Notes under the pieces: generated by a model | Told to the model about the DNA's origin: nothing | What the model saw: only the letters and a program-made list of their open reading frames with translations | The model's database searches: none | Position numbers and translations under genes: made by a program | NCBI GenBank assembly: GCA_035798135.1 | Contig: JAPFBR010000001.1 | Span: 806,001 to 870,000 of the forward strand | Direction: 5' to 3' | From: Sediminicola sp035798135 | GTDB taxonomy: Bacteria > Bacteroidota > Bacteroidia > Flavobacteriales > Flavobacteriaceae | DNA: 64,000 bases | Shown here: one piece after another, positions 34,843 through 43,189 of the stretch | Numbering within the stretch: position 1 is the stretch's first letter | Layout of the letters: each line of letters opens with the position of its first letter

Positions 34843-36492
34843 TTATATAATATTATCCAGATTTTTAACCGAAAGGATAAAATTTGTCCCTTGTGCATTA
34901 CTGGTATAATTCAATTCGGCCGAAATTTGTTTGCAAAGGGAGTTGATTATTTTAAATCCTATCCCCTTGGTCTTTGTAGGTTCAAAGTTCTCGGGCAATC
35001 CTTTCCCGTTGTCTTTTAGGGTTATGGTTATTAGGCGATCCGCTTCCTCTTCTTGTGTAACCAGAATGTGCAATTGATTGTCTTTAGATGATATTTTAAA
35101 GGCATGTTTCAACGCATTGGTCACCAACTCAGAAAGAATGAGCCCTATGGGCACGGCAACATCGAGATTTAAGGAAATTTCTGGACAAGTTATGGTGTAA
35201 TTTACCGTTGGGAGCAGTTTTCTTTGGTACACCATTAGATCTGACAAATAATCCTTTAGATCTACTGTTTTGGAATTCTCATCCTGATAAATTTTTTGAT
35301 GTGTCAAGGCTATGGCCATGATTCTAGACTGGCTATCTTCCAAAGCTGTAATAGCCTCCTTATTGGTTAGTTTTCTTTTTTGGATATTTATGAGACTCGA
35401 GGTCATCTGTAAATTGTTCTTTACCCTATGATGGATTTCTTGAAGTAAGTTTTCTTTTTCTTTATTGGATTTTTCCAGTTCCGAGGTCCTCGATAGCACC
35501 CTATCTTCCAAGGTATGTTGGTAGCTATCATTTTTATATACAATAATCCCTAACATACTGGTGATCAGAAAACCAAAGAGCAAAAGAAAATAGGACTCCA
35601 TGGTATGTGGAAAAGAGGCATACTTTTCTTTTGCAAAATATTGGATATGCCATTTTCTGTTGGTCACCTTGAAGGCTTTTTGCCGCAAGGCTGCCGGAAT
35701 ATCTATGGTGCGACTCTCATTGAAACTTGTAAACAAGGGCGTCTTGTTTTCGTCTTGGTCCACAATTACTATATCCAGAATTTTCAGTTCCGTATCCAAT
35801 ATTTTAGCGATGTATTCGGTCATATCATATACGCCCAATACATAACCAACCACCTCATTTTCTATGGAACCAAATACCGCTTTTAGTACTAAAAAACCGT
35901 AATGGTCGTTCTTTTCGGCTGTAAGTAGTTTAATAGGTTGGGAAAATACAATATTTTTGGTCCTATTGGCCAATGCAAAAGTGTAGGTGTTTCTAGGATC
36001 AGAAGAAAGATCTACGCCTATAACGCTTTTTAAATGCTTTACGGGATTGGCAAATTCAATGGGAAAGTAATATTCTTTTTTATCGGCCAAGACCAATCCT
36101 AAAATGGAATCTACTTTTGAGATGCGTATGGTACTGTCCATTACCTTTTGCTGGGACTCTTCGAAAAGCAACCTTTTATCATATGCTACTCGTGGAGCCC
36201 ATTCCAGTGCTTTTATTCCTGGTAGCCCTGAAATAAAGGGATTGGTGAATTCTTTAAATAATTCAAGGGAAACACTGTCATTGTGCTTGAAAAAAAAGGC
36301 CATGGATTCCAAAACAATGTTCGCCTTGCCCAACTCCTTGTTGAATTTGAGGTCGGCCCTTGTAATCGCATTGTTGATGATGAAATTATTTTGGGTGATT
36401 CGCCTTTGGTTAGCAGAATAGAACAGGTAACAGGAAATTAGCCCCCCTAAAAATATAATAATAAGGTACTTGAAATTTTCCTTGCCAAACAT
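34843..36492 (-). CDS. membrane sensor histidine kinase with CHASE domain
   Basis: A 549-residue kinase: transmembrane helix (YLIIIFLGGLISCYLFYSA), CHASE-type periplasmic sensor (ALEWAPRVAYDKRLLFEE is characteristic), a second transmembrane helix near residues 305-325, then a HisKA_2 dimerisation domain with phospho-His in LLQEIHHRVKNNLQMTSSLI and a HATPase_c domain (SELVTNALKHAF; DNGKGLPENF; KGIGFKIINSL). The kinase class (HWE/HisKA_2) usually has a separate receiver; none is adjacent, so it is an orphan. The CHASE ligand is unknown. It has its own promoter. Confidence 0.9.
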   Translation of the reverse strand: MFGKENFKYLIIIFLGGLISCYLFYSANQRRITQNNFIINNAITRADLKFNKELGKANIVLESMAFFFKHNDSVSLELFKEFTNPFISGLPGIKALEWAPRVAYDKRLLFEESQQKVMDSTIRISKVDSILGLVLADKKEYYFPIEFANPVKHLKSVIGVDLSSDPRNTYTFALANRTKNIVFSQPIKLLTAEKNDHYGFLVLKAVFGSIENEVVGYVLGVYDMTEYIAKILDTELKILDIVIVDQDENKTPLFTSFNESRTIDIPAALRQKAFKVTNRKWHIQYFAKEKYASFPHTMESYFLLLFGFLITSMLGIIVYKNDSYQHTLEDRVLSRTSELEKSNKEKENLLQEIHHRVKNNLQMTSSLINIQKRKLTNKEAITALEDSQSRIMAIALTHQKIYQDENSKTVDLKDYLSDLMVYQRKLLPTVNYTITCPEISLNLDVAVPIGLILSELVTNALKHAFKISSKDNQLHILVTQEEEADRLITITLKDNGKGLPENFEPTKTKGIGFKIINSLCKQISAELNYTSNAQGTNFILSVKNLDNII

Positions 36493-36523
36493 GAGATAAT
36501 GTACTCATTATAAAATTGTACAT

Positions 36524-36551
36524 CAAATATAATGAAGATATTTCTCACAAA
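36524..36551 (-). promoter_or_regulatory. promoter of the CHASE histidine kinase
   Basis: Minus strand: -33 TTTG (36548-36551), 16 bases, -7 TATATTTG (36524-36531), exact to consensus, 31 bases before the ATG. Confidence 0.55.
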
Positions 36552-36572
36552 GGCTAATATCCTTTGATTGCG

Positions 36573-37112
36573 TTAATCTTTAGCCGTATAGCGTTCGTCC
36601 ACTGGCATTACGGCACCACAATTATCACATGTTCTAAGTTCTTTGGAATTATAAAAAGTTTCAAAATGCCCCAAAAAATCTTTTTCGATGTCGTGCAACG
36701 GGAAATGGACCTCATATAGTTTGTGGTTACAGTTGTCACAAAACCAGAGCAGTCCATCATTTAAATTTAAAGCTGATCTTTTGCGTTCAATGACCAAGCC
36801 GATAGATCCCTTTTCCCGAACAGGGGAATGGGGTACGTTAGCTGGATGAAGGTACATGTCACCTGGACCCAATTTCATGGTCTTTTTATGGCCGTCTTCT
36901 TGAATATGGATCTCAATATTACCTTCTAATTGGTAAAAAAGTTCTTCGGTCTCGTTGTAATGATAATCCTTTCTGGCATTTGGTCCGGCTACGACCATAA
37001 CAATATAATCCCCTGCGTCCTTATAGAGATTTTTGTTGCCTACCGGGGGCTTTAAAGAATCCCTATTCTCCTCGATCCATTTATTTAAATTAAACGGTTG
37101 TTGAATTGCCAT
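36573..37112 (-). CDS. nbaC: 3-hydroxyanthranilate 3,4-dioxygenase
   Basis: This enzyme opens the ring of 3-hydroxyanthranilate in the kynurenine pathway (tryptophan breakdown or NAD synthesis). With the start at ATG 37112 (MAIQQPFNLNKWIEEN) the protein is 179 residues and the numbering matches the family: substrate Arg47 and Arg99, iron ligands His51, Glu57 and His95, and a rubredoxin-like second metal site Cys125, Cys128, Cys162, Cys165. Other kynurenine genes are not in the window. The longer in-frame start adds 19 residues without family support. Confidence 0.95.
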   Translation of the reverse strand: MAIQQPFNLNKWIEENRDSLKPPVGNKNLYKDAGDYIVMVVAGPNARKDYHYNETEELFYQLEGNIEIHIQEDGHKKTMKLGPGDMYLHPANVPHSPVREKGSIGLVIERKRSALNLNDGLLWFCDNCNHKLYEVHFPLHDIEKDFLGHFETFYNSKELRTCDNCGAVMPVDERYTAKD

Positions 37113-37215
37113 ACTCTTAACTTGTAATTGTGTGATTGCCCTTTGCGAATTCCAAGTTGCGGACTTCAAATAAGGTTATTGCTAATTTAAGAAAAGTAAA
37201 TGGCATTAGGGAAGA

Positions 37216-37692
37216 CTACTTGTAGAACAATTGGGTGTAATAAAAATTTCCGGCCATATCTTTTTTCACGCTTACCGCGGTATGTGTAAAATCACCCTCT
37301 ATATTTTTACGATGTCCCGCACTTGCCATCCATTCATCAAATGCTCTTTTAGCAGACGTATAGTCCTTGGCCACATTTTCGGCCACTATGGATGCATTTA
37401 CTTCGGTTGATATTTTTGAGGCCCTTGCACTAAAATTATCATGGTTGATGGTGCCCATTGCAATCATATAATCTGTATGATCGTTGGCATAATCGTAGGC
37501 CACTATACTAAAATTAAGATTGGAGTATCCCAAAGAAGTCCTGTAATCATTTACCATGATCAGTAATTCCTGTTCTACGCTAACCGCATTTTCAGCTTTT
37601 GGAATGGCAATTTCGTCAATGGTTTCCTTGCTACATGATGAAACCAACAAAACGAATAATACCATTACAGCCAAGTGTAACCTTGTCTTCAT
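37216..37692 (-). CDS. CAP/SCP-domain lipoprotein
   Basis: A 158-residue lipoprotein: signal peptide and lipobox VSSC, then a CAP (cysteine-rich secretory, SCP/PR-1-like) domain with GTINHDNFSARAS, VAENVAKD, and DEWMASAGHRKNIEG carrying the paired His/Glu pattern of the family. CAP proteins in bacteria are extracellular, of mostly unknown function. It is a minus-strand gene 103 bases upstream of the dioxygenase. Confidence 0.87.
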   Translation of the reverse strand: MKTRLHLAVMVLFVLLVSSCSKETIDEIAIPKAENAVSVEQELLIMVNDYRTSLGYSNLNFSIVAYDYANDHTDYMIAMGTINHDNFSARASKISTEVNASIVAENVAKDYTSAKRAFDEWMASAGHRKNIEGDFTHTAVSVKKDMAGNFYYTQLFYK

Positions 37693-37941
37693 AAAGTGCT
37701 CTATCGCAAGTAGGTATGTTCAATTGCTAAGTAGGTAGTGAGGAGTGGGGGACTTCTAATTCAGTTGATTTGGGGTCAACACTACTGTAATGATACTAAA
37801 ATTTTGCGAAGAACAAGGTAAACTGTTAATATAATTCGTCCAATGGGGGCTTAAATCTATGGTGCTGTAATAGAGTTCTTACATTAAGGTAAAATATATT
37901 GGTATATTGTTGAATTGAAAACATGACAAAAGGAATTTGTT

Positions 37942-37971
37942 TTTGGGATTCCCCTAAAATCGATAACTTTA
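37942..37971 (+). promoter_or_regulatory. possible promoter of the SRAP gene
   Basis: TTTG (37942-37945), 18 bases, then TAACTTTA (37964-37971), one base off TAnnTTTG, 16 bases before the ATG. Spacing is right; the last base of the -7 element is not consensus. Confidence 0.35.
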
Positions 37972-37987
37972 AATTATACATTTTATC

Positions 37988-38752
37988 ATGTGCTACGATA
38001 TAAAAGCCAGTTTGGAAGCCCAGCTCAATCGCGCAAAAAGAAGAGGGGACAAGAAAGCTGTTGAAGAAATTCTTAAGGAATTGGTTCCATTAACAGACCT
38101 TCCCTTGCATCATGCTTCTGGGTTTTCCCATCCCAAACTCCTAATTTATACGGACCGCTCCCCAGATTTTCCGGAAGTTTCGTCCTGGGGCTTGGTGCCC
38201 CATTGGGTAAAGGATAATGCGCAGCTCAAAAAGTTATGGAACAATACGCTAAATGCCAGGGGAGAGACCATCTTTGAAAAACCTTCTTTTAGGGAAGCCG
38301 CCAAAAATAGTCGTTGTATCATTTATATTGATGGTTTTTATGAGCACCATCACTTTAAAGGAAATACCTATCCTTTTTTTATTCATTCGAAATACAACAG
38401 GCCCATAGCACTTGCCGGATTATGGAGTGAATGGTATGATGACATAACAAAAACGGTACTGAATACATTTACCATAGTAACCACAACGGGGAATTCCATG
38501 ATGGCCAAAATCCACAACAATCCAAAGCTAAAGGAACCAAGAATGCCGGTCATATTGCCAACCGAGTTGGAGGAACAATGGTTAAATCCGGTACATGACA
38601 ATCTGGACAAACAAAAGTTGGAAACTTTGATTACTGCCTTTCCCAAAAATGAACTGGAAGGCTATACTGTAGGTAAGTTAAGAGGAAAGGAATACAAGGG
38701 AAATATTCCTGAAATTTCCAATAAATTAGATTACAAGGAGCTCCAATTTTAG
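37988..38752 (+). CDS. yedK: SRAP-domain protein (YedK/HMCES-like, DNA-protein crosslink forming)
   Basis: A 254-residue SRAP protein. After Met removal the catalytic residue is Cys2 (MCYDIKASLE), which forms a thiazolidine link to abasic sites in single-stranded DNA. Other family residues: NARGETIFEKPSF, IIYIDGFYEHHH and IHNNPKLKEPRMPVILP. It is thought to shield abasic sites during replication. Its last 70 bases exist a second time at 40153-40245, 1.4 kb downstream, of which 48 bases are identical. Confidence 0.93.
   Translation: MCYDIKASLEAQLNRAKRRGDKKAVEEILKELVPLTDLPLHHASGFSHPKLLIYTDRSPDFPEVSSWGLVPHWVKDNAQLKKLWNNTLNARGETIFEKPSFREAAKNSRCIIYIDGFYEHHHFKGNTYPFFIHSKYNRPIALAGLWSEWYDDITKTVLNTFTIVTTTGNSMMAKIHNNPKLKEPRMPVILPTELEEQWLNPVHDNLDKQKLETLITAFPKNELEGYTVGKLRGKEYKGNIPEISNKLDYKELQF
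38683..38730 (+). repeat. 48-bp direct repeat, copy 1 (inside SRAP)
   Basis: Identical to 40167-40214; 1484 bases apart, with the acyltransferase gene between. The copies are in the same orientation. Confidence 0.9.
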
Positions 38753-38838
38753 ATTCTATCTAGTATCACAAGTGAGTATACGGGCTAAACAGAATTACTG
38801 GACAGTAGATTTTCTTTGTAAAACTCTTTGATAAGAAA

Positions 38839-39885
38839 TTAATATCCAATGATATATCTTGAGTATTTTGGCAGAAATTTCTTAAAAGTTACTGAAGTCA
38901 AAGCACTAATCAATGTTAAAAACAATGAGATGGATAGGTAGGCAATCCAAGGATATGAAAAATGAATTTCAAGGTACGATTTTGTGAAATTCAATACCCA
39001 TAAAAAATAGCCATGAAGGAAAAATATTGTAAAACTAGTGGAAGCCACAATATTTACATATTTACTTGAATAGTCTTCAAACCTATGCAGCCAGACCATA
39101 AAAAACAGACAAAGAAAAGTCTTTTGTAGTAGCATTAAATCAATTCCCTCATATACCAGAAATTCCTTGAAATAATTCCCTTGGTTCCCGAAATAGACTT
39201 CTAGGGAAGCAATACCCAAAGCACATGTTAAAAGGATCAAATCCCATCCTTTCAAGTTTAGATAAATGGTTTCTTTGTGTATTGAACATAAAATACCTAA
39301 GAGATACACGGGCGTGAAATAGATCAAAGAATGAAAAACCATTAGATATTCCGAAGGTCTATGAACCAAGGAGGAAATGACAAACAATACCACCAAGATT
39401 CCAACCTGCAATTTTAAATTTAATTTTATGTAGGCAAGATGCAAAGGCGAACATAAAAACAGTAGGAGTGCGAAGGGGATATACCAATAAGCGACCATAT
39501 GTTCACCGCTTAGGAAGTATTTAAGGCTAGGGATTAAAAACTCATTAAACATGCCATGAGTCTGATACGATGCACCATCAATCCAGCGATTTGGTTTAAA
39601 CTTAAAGCATAATAGTATGGGTAAAATAGAAAGTAAAGTGTAAGGAATGAGGAGTCTTTTGATTTTAGATCTTAAAAAGATGTTGAATTCATACTTTTTA
39701 TAAAACAGATGATGAAAAAGAAATCCAGAAATAAAAACAAAAAAAATGGTCCCACCATTAATAAGGTTGTAAATAAGGGGTTCCCAATAACCACCGAGTT
39801 TAATATTGGAAATATAAAAGCAATGCCCTGCGACAATAAATAGAATGGCAATCGCCCTAAAATTGTTTATTGAATTTAAGAACAC
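38839..39885 (-). CDS. acyltransferase family 3 membrane protein
   Basis: A 348-residue polytopic membrane protein (about ten hydrophobic segments) of the acyltransferase-3 family, which O-acetylates or acylates surface sugars. The conserved start FRAIAILFIVAGHCFYI, the R-H pair, and the family-wide FFVFISGFLFHHLFYKKYEF are present. It has no glycan gene neighbours. Its base composition and codon use are more AT-rich than flanking genes, and it lies between an SRAP gene and a copy of the SRAP 3' end, so it may have arrived by recombination. Confidence 0.88.
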   Translation of the reverse strand: MFLNSINNFRAIAILFIVAGHCFYISNIKLGGYWEPLIYNLINGGTIFFVFISGFLFHHLFYKKYEFNIFLRSKIKRLLIPYTLLSILPILLCFKFKPNRWIDGASYQTHGMFNEFLIPSLKYFLSGEHMVAYWYIPFALLLFLCSPLHLAYIKLNLKLQVGILVVLFVISSLVHRPSEYLMVFHSLIYFTPVYLLGILCSIHKETIYLNLKGWDLILLTCALGIASLEVYFGNQGNYFKEFLVYEGIDLMLLQKTFLCLFFMVWLHRFEDYSSKYVNIVASTSFTIFFLHGYFLWVLNFTKSYLEIHFSYPWIAYLSISLFLTLISALTSVTFKKFLPKYSRYIIGY

Positions 39886-40152
39886 GTTTTTTGGATCCGA
39901 TTATGTTATTTAATTTATTGTTCCATCAGTTTATGATGAATTGACTAACAATTATAGAACTTCAATTAAATTTTAATAACATAAAATCCAATTTAACTCA
40001 GGGGGAATTGTTAAAAAGCCATTTTGAAGCCTGCAATATAGAATAATTTTATTTATATGCCTAAGCATCATGCTTTTGAAGATTCAATGGCTATTTAATA
40101 TTGTTGGATTACATGAAGGTTAAGAGACTTAAAAAGGGAGTCGATTTATTCA

Positions 40153-40245
40153 ATGGAAAAACTAAAAGGAAAGGAATACAAGGGAAATATTCCTGAAATT
40201 TCCAATAAATTAGAATACAAGGAGTTGGTTTTTAGCGGACGCTAA
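40153..40245 (+). pseudogene. duplicated 3' end of the SRAP gene
   Basis: The frame reads MEKLKGKEYKGNIPEISNKL followed by EYKELVFSGR and a stop; the real SRAP gene ends KLRGKEYKGNIPEISNKLDYKELQF. Bases 40167-40214 are identical to 38683-38730 (48 of 48). Outside this core the two copies differ at many positions, including the final codons. It lacks the catalytic N-terminus, so it is a remnant. Confidence 0.8.
40167..40214 (+). repeat. 48-bp direct repeat, copy 2
   Basis: Identical to 38683-38730, within the displaced SRAP tail. Confidence 0.9.
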
Positions 40246-40274
40246 TTAATATAGATAAAAAATAAGGCCACCCT

Positions 40275-40796
40275 TTATATGGTAATGTGCTCTTCTGGAG
40301 GCACAATTATTTTTTCCTGCCGTATCACCTTACTAAAAACGAAGGCCCCAATTTCCTTAATAGGCTCATATAGTACCGATGATTCAATGGTCTTATCCTT
40401 TATGATGCCAAACTTAAAAATGGAATTGTGGAAAAAAATCAATAATGCTCCCAATAGCACAGCTACTTTTAACATACCAAAAATGCCCCCTGCAATTCGA
40501 TTCATCAGACCTAGCATGGCGAAGTCCACTATTTTGGTAAGAAGCCTTCCCACAAGGGATACCAAGAGTATAATAATGACAAAGGTGATAATAAAGGCTG
40601 CGAGATTCATGTATTTTCCATCCCAAGCCAGCTGTGCGGCAAGGTAGTCCCCAACAATATAGGAGAAGTGTATAGCTCCGTAAAGTCCGGCTATAAGGGC
40701 AACAAGGGAAGCTATTTCTATTAAAAGCCCATTTTTCAACCCTTTAAAAAGTCCAAAAAGTAATAATAGGCCCAAAACAATATCTAAAAAACTCAT
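40275..40796 (-). CDS. cvpA: CvpA family inner-membrane protein
   Basis: A 173-residue protein with four hydrophobic segments: FLDIVLGLLLLFGLFKGLKNG, EIASLVALIAGLYGAI, FIITFVIIILLVSLVGRLL and AVLLGALLIFF. This is the CvpA (colicin V production) layout including the conserved GLKNG turn. CvpA proteins support envelope homeostasis, but the mechanism is unknown. It is divergent from the gene at 40858 and shares a compact promoter region with it. Confidence 0.9.
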   Translation of the reverse strand: MSFLDIVLGLLLLFGLFKGLKNGLLIEIASLVALIAGLYGAIHFSYIVGDYLAAQLAWDGKYMNLAAFIITFVIIILLVSLVGRLLTKIVDFAMLGLMNRIAGGIFGMLKVAVLLGALLIFFHNSIFKFGIIKDKTIESSVLYEPIKEIGAFVFSKVIRQEKIIVPPEEHITI

Positions 40797-40811
40797 ATAA
40801 CTGTGTTTTCA

Positions 40812-40819
40812 CAAATATA
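40812..40819 (-). promoter_or_regulatory. -7 element of the cvpA promoter
   Basis: Minus strand reads TATATTTG, an exact consensus match, 15 bases before the cvpA ATG. Confidence 0.5.
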
Positions 40820-40832
40820 GAATTTTGATTTG

Positions 40833-40840
40833 TACCTTTG
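40833..40840 (+). promoter_or_regulatory. -7 element of the 40858 gene promoter
   Basis: TACCTTTG, an exact match, 17 bases before ATG 40858. Its position inside the longer reading frame that begins at 40825 shows that the true start is 40858. Confidence 0.55.
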
Positions 40841-40857
40841 GCGCTACAATAAAAGTC

Positions 40858-41214
40858 ATGGCTAGAGATATTGAATTAAAAGAACGATGGGAGGGATTGG
40901 TAACCAAGTTATCCGCCCAATTTGCAGATGGAGATCCATTAGAGTTGGACGCCATAATTTATTTGGTTGGTGTTCAGGAATTGGGGCAAATGCACAGGGT
41001 GTTCAAGAAGGATGAAAAGTTGAACCTAATGCATATCGCCATTTGCAGGCTCTTGGAGCCTTATGGTTATTATGAGTTTGAACTTTTCGATGAAGAAGGG
41101 TGGCCTCATTACATTGTCAAAGAAGAACTCCCTACCCTAAAGGCAGGAGAACAATCGATCCTTATGAAAGACGCTCTGGTTGGCTATTTCATGGAGAAAG
41201 AATATATCAAATAA
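40858..41214 (+). CDS. conserved small soluble protein, unknown
   Basis: A 118-residue protein (MARDIELKERWEGLVTKLSA) with no signal peptide; the second half YGYYEFELFDEEGWPHYIV is acidic and aromatic. It belongs to a conserved but uncharacterised group in Flavobacteriia as far as I can tell. The start was set by the upstream promoter. It is the first gene of a two-gene unit; the stop is 4 bases before the next start. Confidence 0.75.
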   Translation: MARDIELKERWEGLVTKLSAQFADGDPLELDAIIYLVGVQELGQMHRVFKKDEKLNLMHIAICRLLEPYGYYEFELFDEEGWPHYIVKEELPTLKAGEQSILMKDALVGYFMEKEYIK

Positions 41215-41218
41215 GCTT

Positions 41219-41533
41219 ATGCCTTCTGTGACCCCTTATTATGCGGTTATTTTTACCTCTACAAGAACGGATGGAGACAATGGGTATGCGGCAATGGCAG
41301 ATTTGATGGAGGAATTGGCCAAACAGCAACCTGGCTTCCTAGGGCTCGAAAGTGCGAAAGAGAATATTGGGATTACCGTGAGCTACTGGAGAGATTTACA
41401 GGCAATTGCGGAATGGAAAAAACAAACGGACCACCTTCTTGCCCAAAAAAAAGGGACCTCGGATTGGTATAGTTGGTATAAGGTCCGCATTTGTTTGGTG
41501 GAGCGGGAATACGATTTCACCAAGGAAAAATAA
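41219..41533 (+). CDS. antibiotic-biosynthesis-monooxygenase-like (ABM) domain protein
   Basis: A 104-residue dimeric alpha/beta barrel protein. Visible: YYAVIFTSTRTDGDNGYAAM, QPGFLGLESAKENIGITVSYW, and WKKQTDHLLAQKKG, typical of the ABM superfamily of small haem-degrading or quinone-related monooxygenases, many of unknown function. The start ATG 41219 lies 4 bases after the previous stop; a longer frame would overlap it. Confidence 0.8.
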   Translation: MPSVTPYYAVIFTSTRTDGDNGYAAMADLMEELAKQQPGFLGLESAKENIGITVSYWRDLQAIAEWKKQTDHLLAQKKGTSDWYSWYKVRICLVEREYDFTKEK

Positions 41534-41581
41534 TTTTCTTGCTTTTATGAAGAAGTAGTAACCGTATTGTCAACTAGGGGA

Positions 41582-42583
41582 TTAATCCAGTTCATCCGTC
41601 AGCTTTTTGAAAACCAATTTGGCATTTTTGTTCTCATATAGTACTTCGTAAACCGCGTCCATAATAGGGGTCTTTGATTTTTTCTTATACTTTGTGTTCA
41701 TTAGATATGCACTTTTAGTGGCATAGTATCCCTCTGCTACCATACTCATTTCCATCATGGCGCTTTTTACAGTATACCCCTTGCCTATCATATTTCCAAA
41801 CATACGATTACGACTAAATACAGAATACCCAGTGACCAAGAGATCACCCAAATATGCGGAATTGTTGATGTTCCTTTTCATTTTGTGAACGCGTTTGATA
41901 AAGCGTTTCATCTCCCGAATGGCATTGCTCATCAAGACACTTTGAAAGTTATCCCCATAGCCCAAACCATGGGAGATACCGGCTGCTATGGCATAAATAT
42001 TCTTGAGCATTGCCGCATATTCTGTACCAATAATATCATCTGAAATTTTGGTCTTGATATACTCGCTGCTTAAATTCTTGGCCACTAATAGGGCTTTGGA
42101 TTTGTCCGCACAGGCGATGGTGAGATAGGATAAACGTTCCAATGCCACTTCCTCGGCATGGCAAGGCCCCGTGATAACCCCAATATTTTCAAAAGGGATC
42201 TCATATTTTTCGTGAAAATGCTCCCCAACAATCAATCCAGTTTCTGGGACGATCCCTTTAATGGCCGAAAAGATTATTTTATCTTTTAAGGACACCGTTA
42301 GTTGCGATAGCTCTGTATTTAAAAATGCAGATGGGATGGCAAAGATCAAAACATCTGAGTTTTGTACAGCTATATCAATGGAACTTGTCAGATTAAGTTT
42401 GTCCAAATTGAACTCCACAGAGCTCAAGTAGTTGGGATTGTGTTTTTGGGTCTTAATATGGTTTATGGCATCTGCATTGCGCATATACCAATAGACCTGA
42501 TCCAAATTTTCGGTCAGCATTTTAACAATAGCTGTAGCCCAACTACCTCCTCCTATAACGGCAAATTGTAAATTTTTTTTCAT
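41582..42583 (-). CDS. gpsA: glycerol-3-phosphate dehydrogenase, NAD(P)
   Basis: GpsA reduces dihydroxyacetone phosphate to sn-glycerol-3-phosphate, the backbone for phospholipids. The 333-residue protein starts at ATG 42583 (MKKNLQFAVIGGGSWATAIV), with Rossmann loop GGGSWATA, SAIKGI and the family signature EYAAMLKNIYAIAAGISHGL. The longer in-frame start (42604) overlaps an exact -7 promoter element and is rejected. Confidence 0.95.
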   Translation of the reverse strand: MKKNLQFAVIGGGSWATAIVKMLTENLDQVYWYMRNADAINHIKTQKHNPNYLSSVEFNLDKLNLTSSIDIAVQNSDVLIFAIPSAFLNTELSQLTVSLKDKIIFSAIKGIVPETGLIVGEHFHEKYEIPFENIGVITGPCHAEEVALERLSYLTIACADKSKALLVAKNLSSEYIKTKISDDIIGTEYAAMLKNIYAIAAGISHGLGYGDNFQSVLMSNAIREMKRFIKRVHKMKRNINNSAYLGDLLVTGYSVFSRNRMFGNMIGKGYTVKSAMMEMSMVAEGYYATKSAYLMNTKYKKKSKTPIMDAVYEVLYENKNAKLVFKKLTDELD

Positions 42584-42601
42584 TGAAAAACGTATTCTGT
42601 C

Positions 42602-42609
42602 CAAATGTA
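42602..42609 (-). promoter_or_regulatory. -7 element of the gpsA promoter
   Basis: Minus strand reads TACATTTG, an exact match, 18 bases before ATG 42583. Confidence 0.55.
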
Positions 42610-43039
42610 CTTAAAAAAAAGAGTATCCTCCTATACCTTAAAAACCAGAATAATGTGCGGTTGGGAAGTATACTGTTGTTATAAGAACACAAAATACATT
42701 GCTAAGGGTTTGGTTTCAAATAGTGTCGGAACCAAAAGCAGTTAAAGGCTTCTATATGGTTTTTATTTGAAAATGGCTCTATGGGTACTACAGGGCATTA
42801 TTTTGACTTTCCATTTACAAAGTTGTTAAGATCCAATAGTTAAAAGGAAAGGGAATTATTACTCAAGATTAAGCCCTAAAAGCTATATACCAATGATTAT
42901 AAAGTGTTAATTATTAATTCTTTAAGCCGATAAATTAAGGGATGTTCAAAATGCTCTTCCCAATTGTCATCAATCCATAAATAAAGGATGAAATATATCT
43001 ATTAATAGTAGAATAATGGCTTTAACCAAGTAAAATTGG

Positions 43040-43047
43040 TATTTTTG
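43040..43047 (+). promoter_or_regulatory. -7 element of the second SulP promoter
   Basis: TATTTTTG, an exact match, with TTTA about 18 bases upstream as an imperfect -33. It would give an untranslated leader of about 135 bases. Confidence 0.5.
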
Positions 43048-43100
43048 CCGGCTTGAATCAATCAAGGAGACCTGTAATATTTATCGGTAGCACCTAATTG

Positions 43101-43132
43101 AAGGACAATGTTTTTTGCACGGGATTGTCTTT
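43101..43132 (+). promoter_or_regulatory. stem-loop in the SulP leader
   Basis: AAGGACAAT (43101-43109) pairs with ATTGTCTTT (43124-43132), with one G-U pair and a 14-base loop. It could be regulatory; no known riboswitch class is recognised. Confidence 0.35.
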
Positions 43133-43189
43133 ACGGACCCCATTTGAAAACACTTATCCACTTTCAATGAAACATTTACTCATAAATTG

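Larger units (their letters stand above)
39886..40274. other. AT-rich gap holding a displaced SRAP tail
   Basis: The 389 bases between the acyltransferase gene and cvpA contain only the SRAP-tail remnant (40153-40245). The rest is AT-rich and has no supported gene, RNA or hairpin. Confidence 0.6.
42610..43189. other. 580-base gap before the second SulP gene
   Basis: No protein gene is supported. The right part is the promoter and untranslated leader of the SulP gene (43040-43189). The left 400 bases are AT-rich and featureless. Confidence 0.6.
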
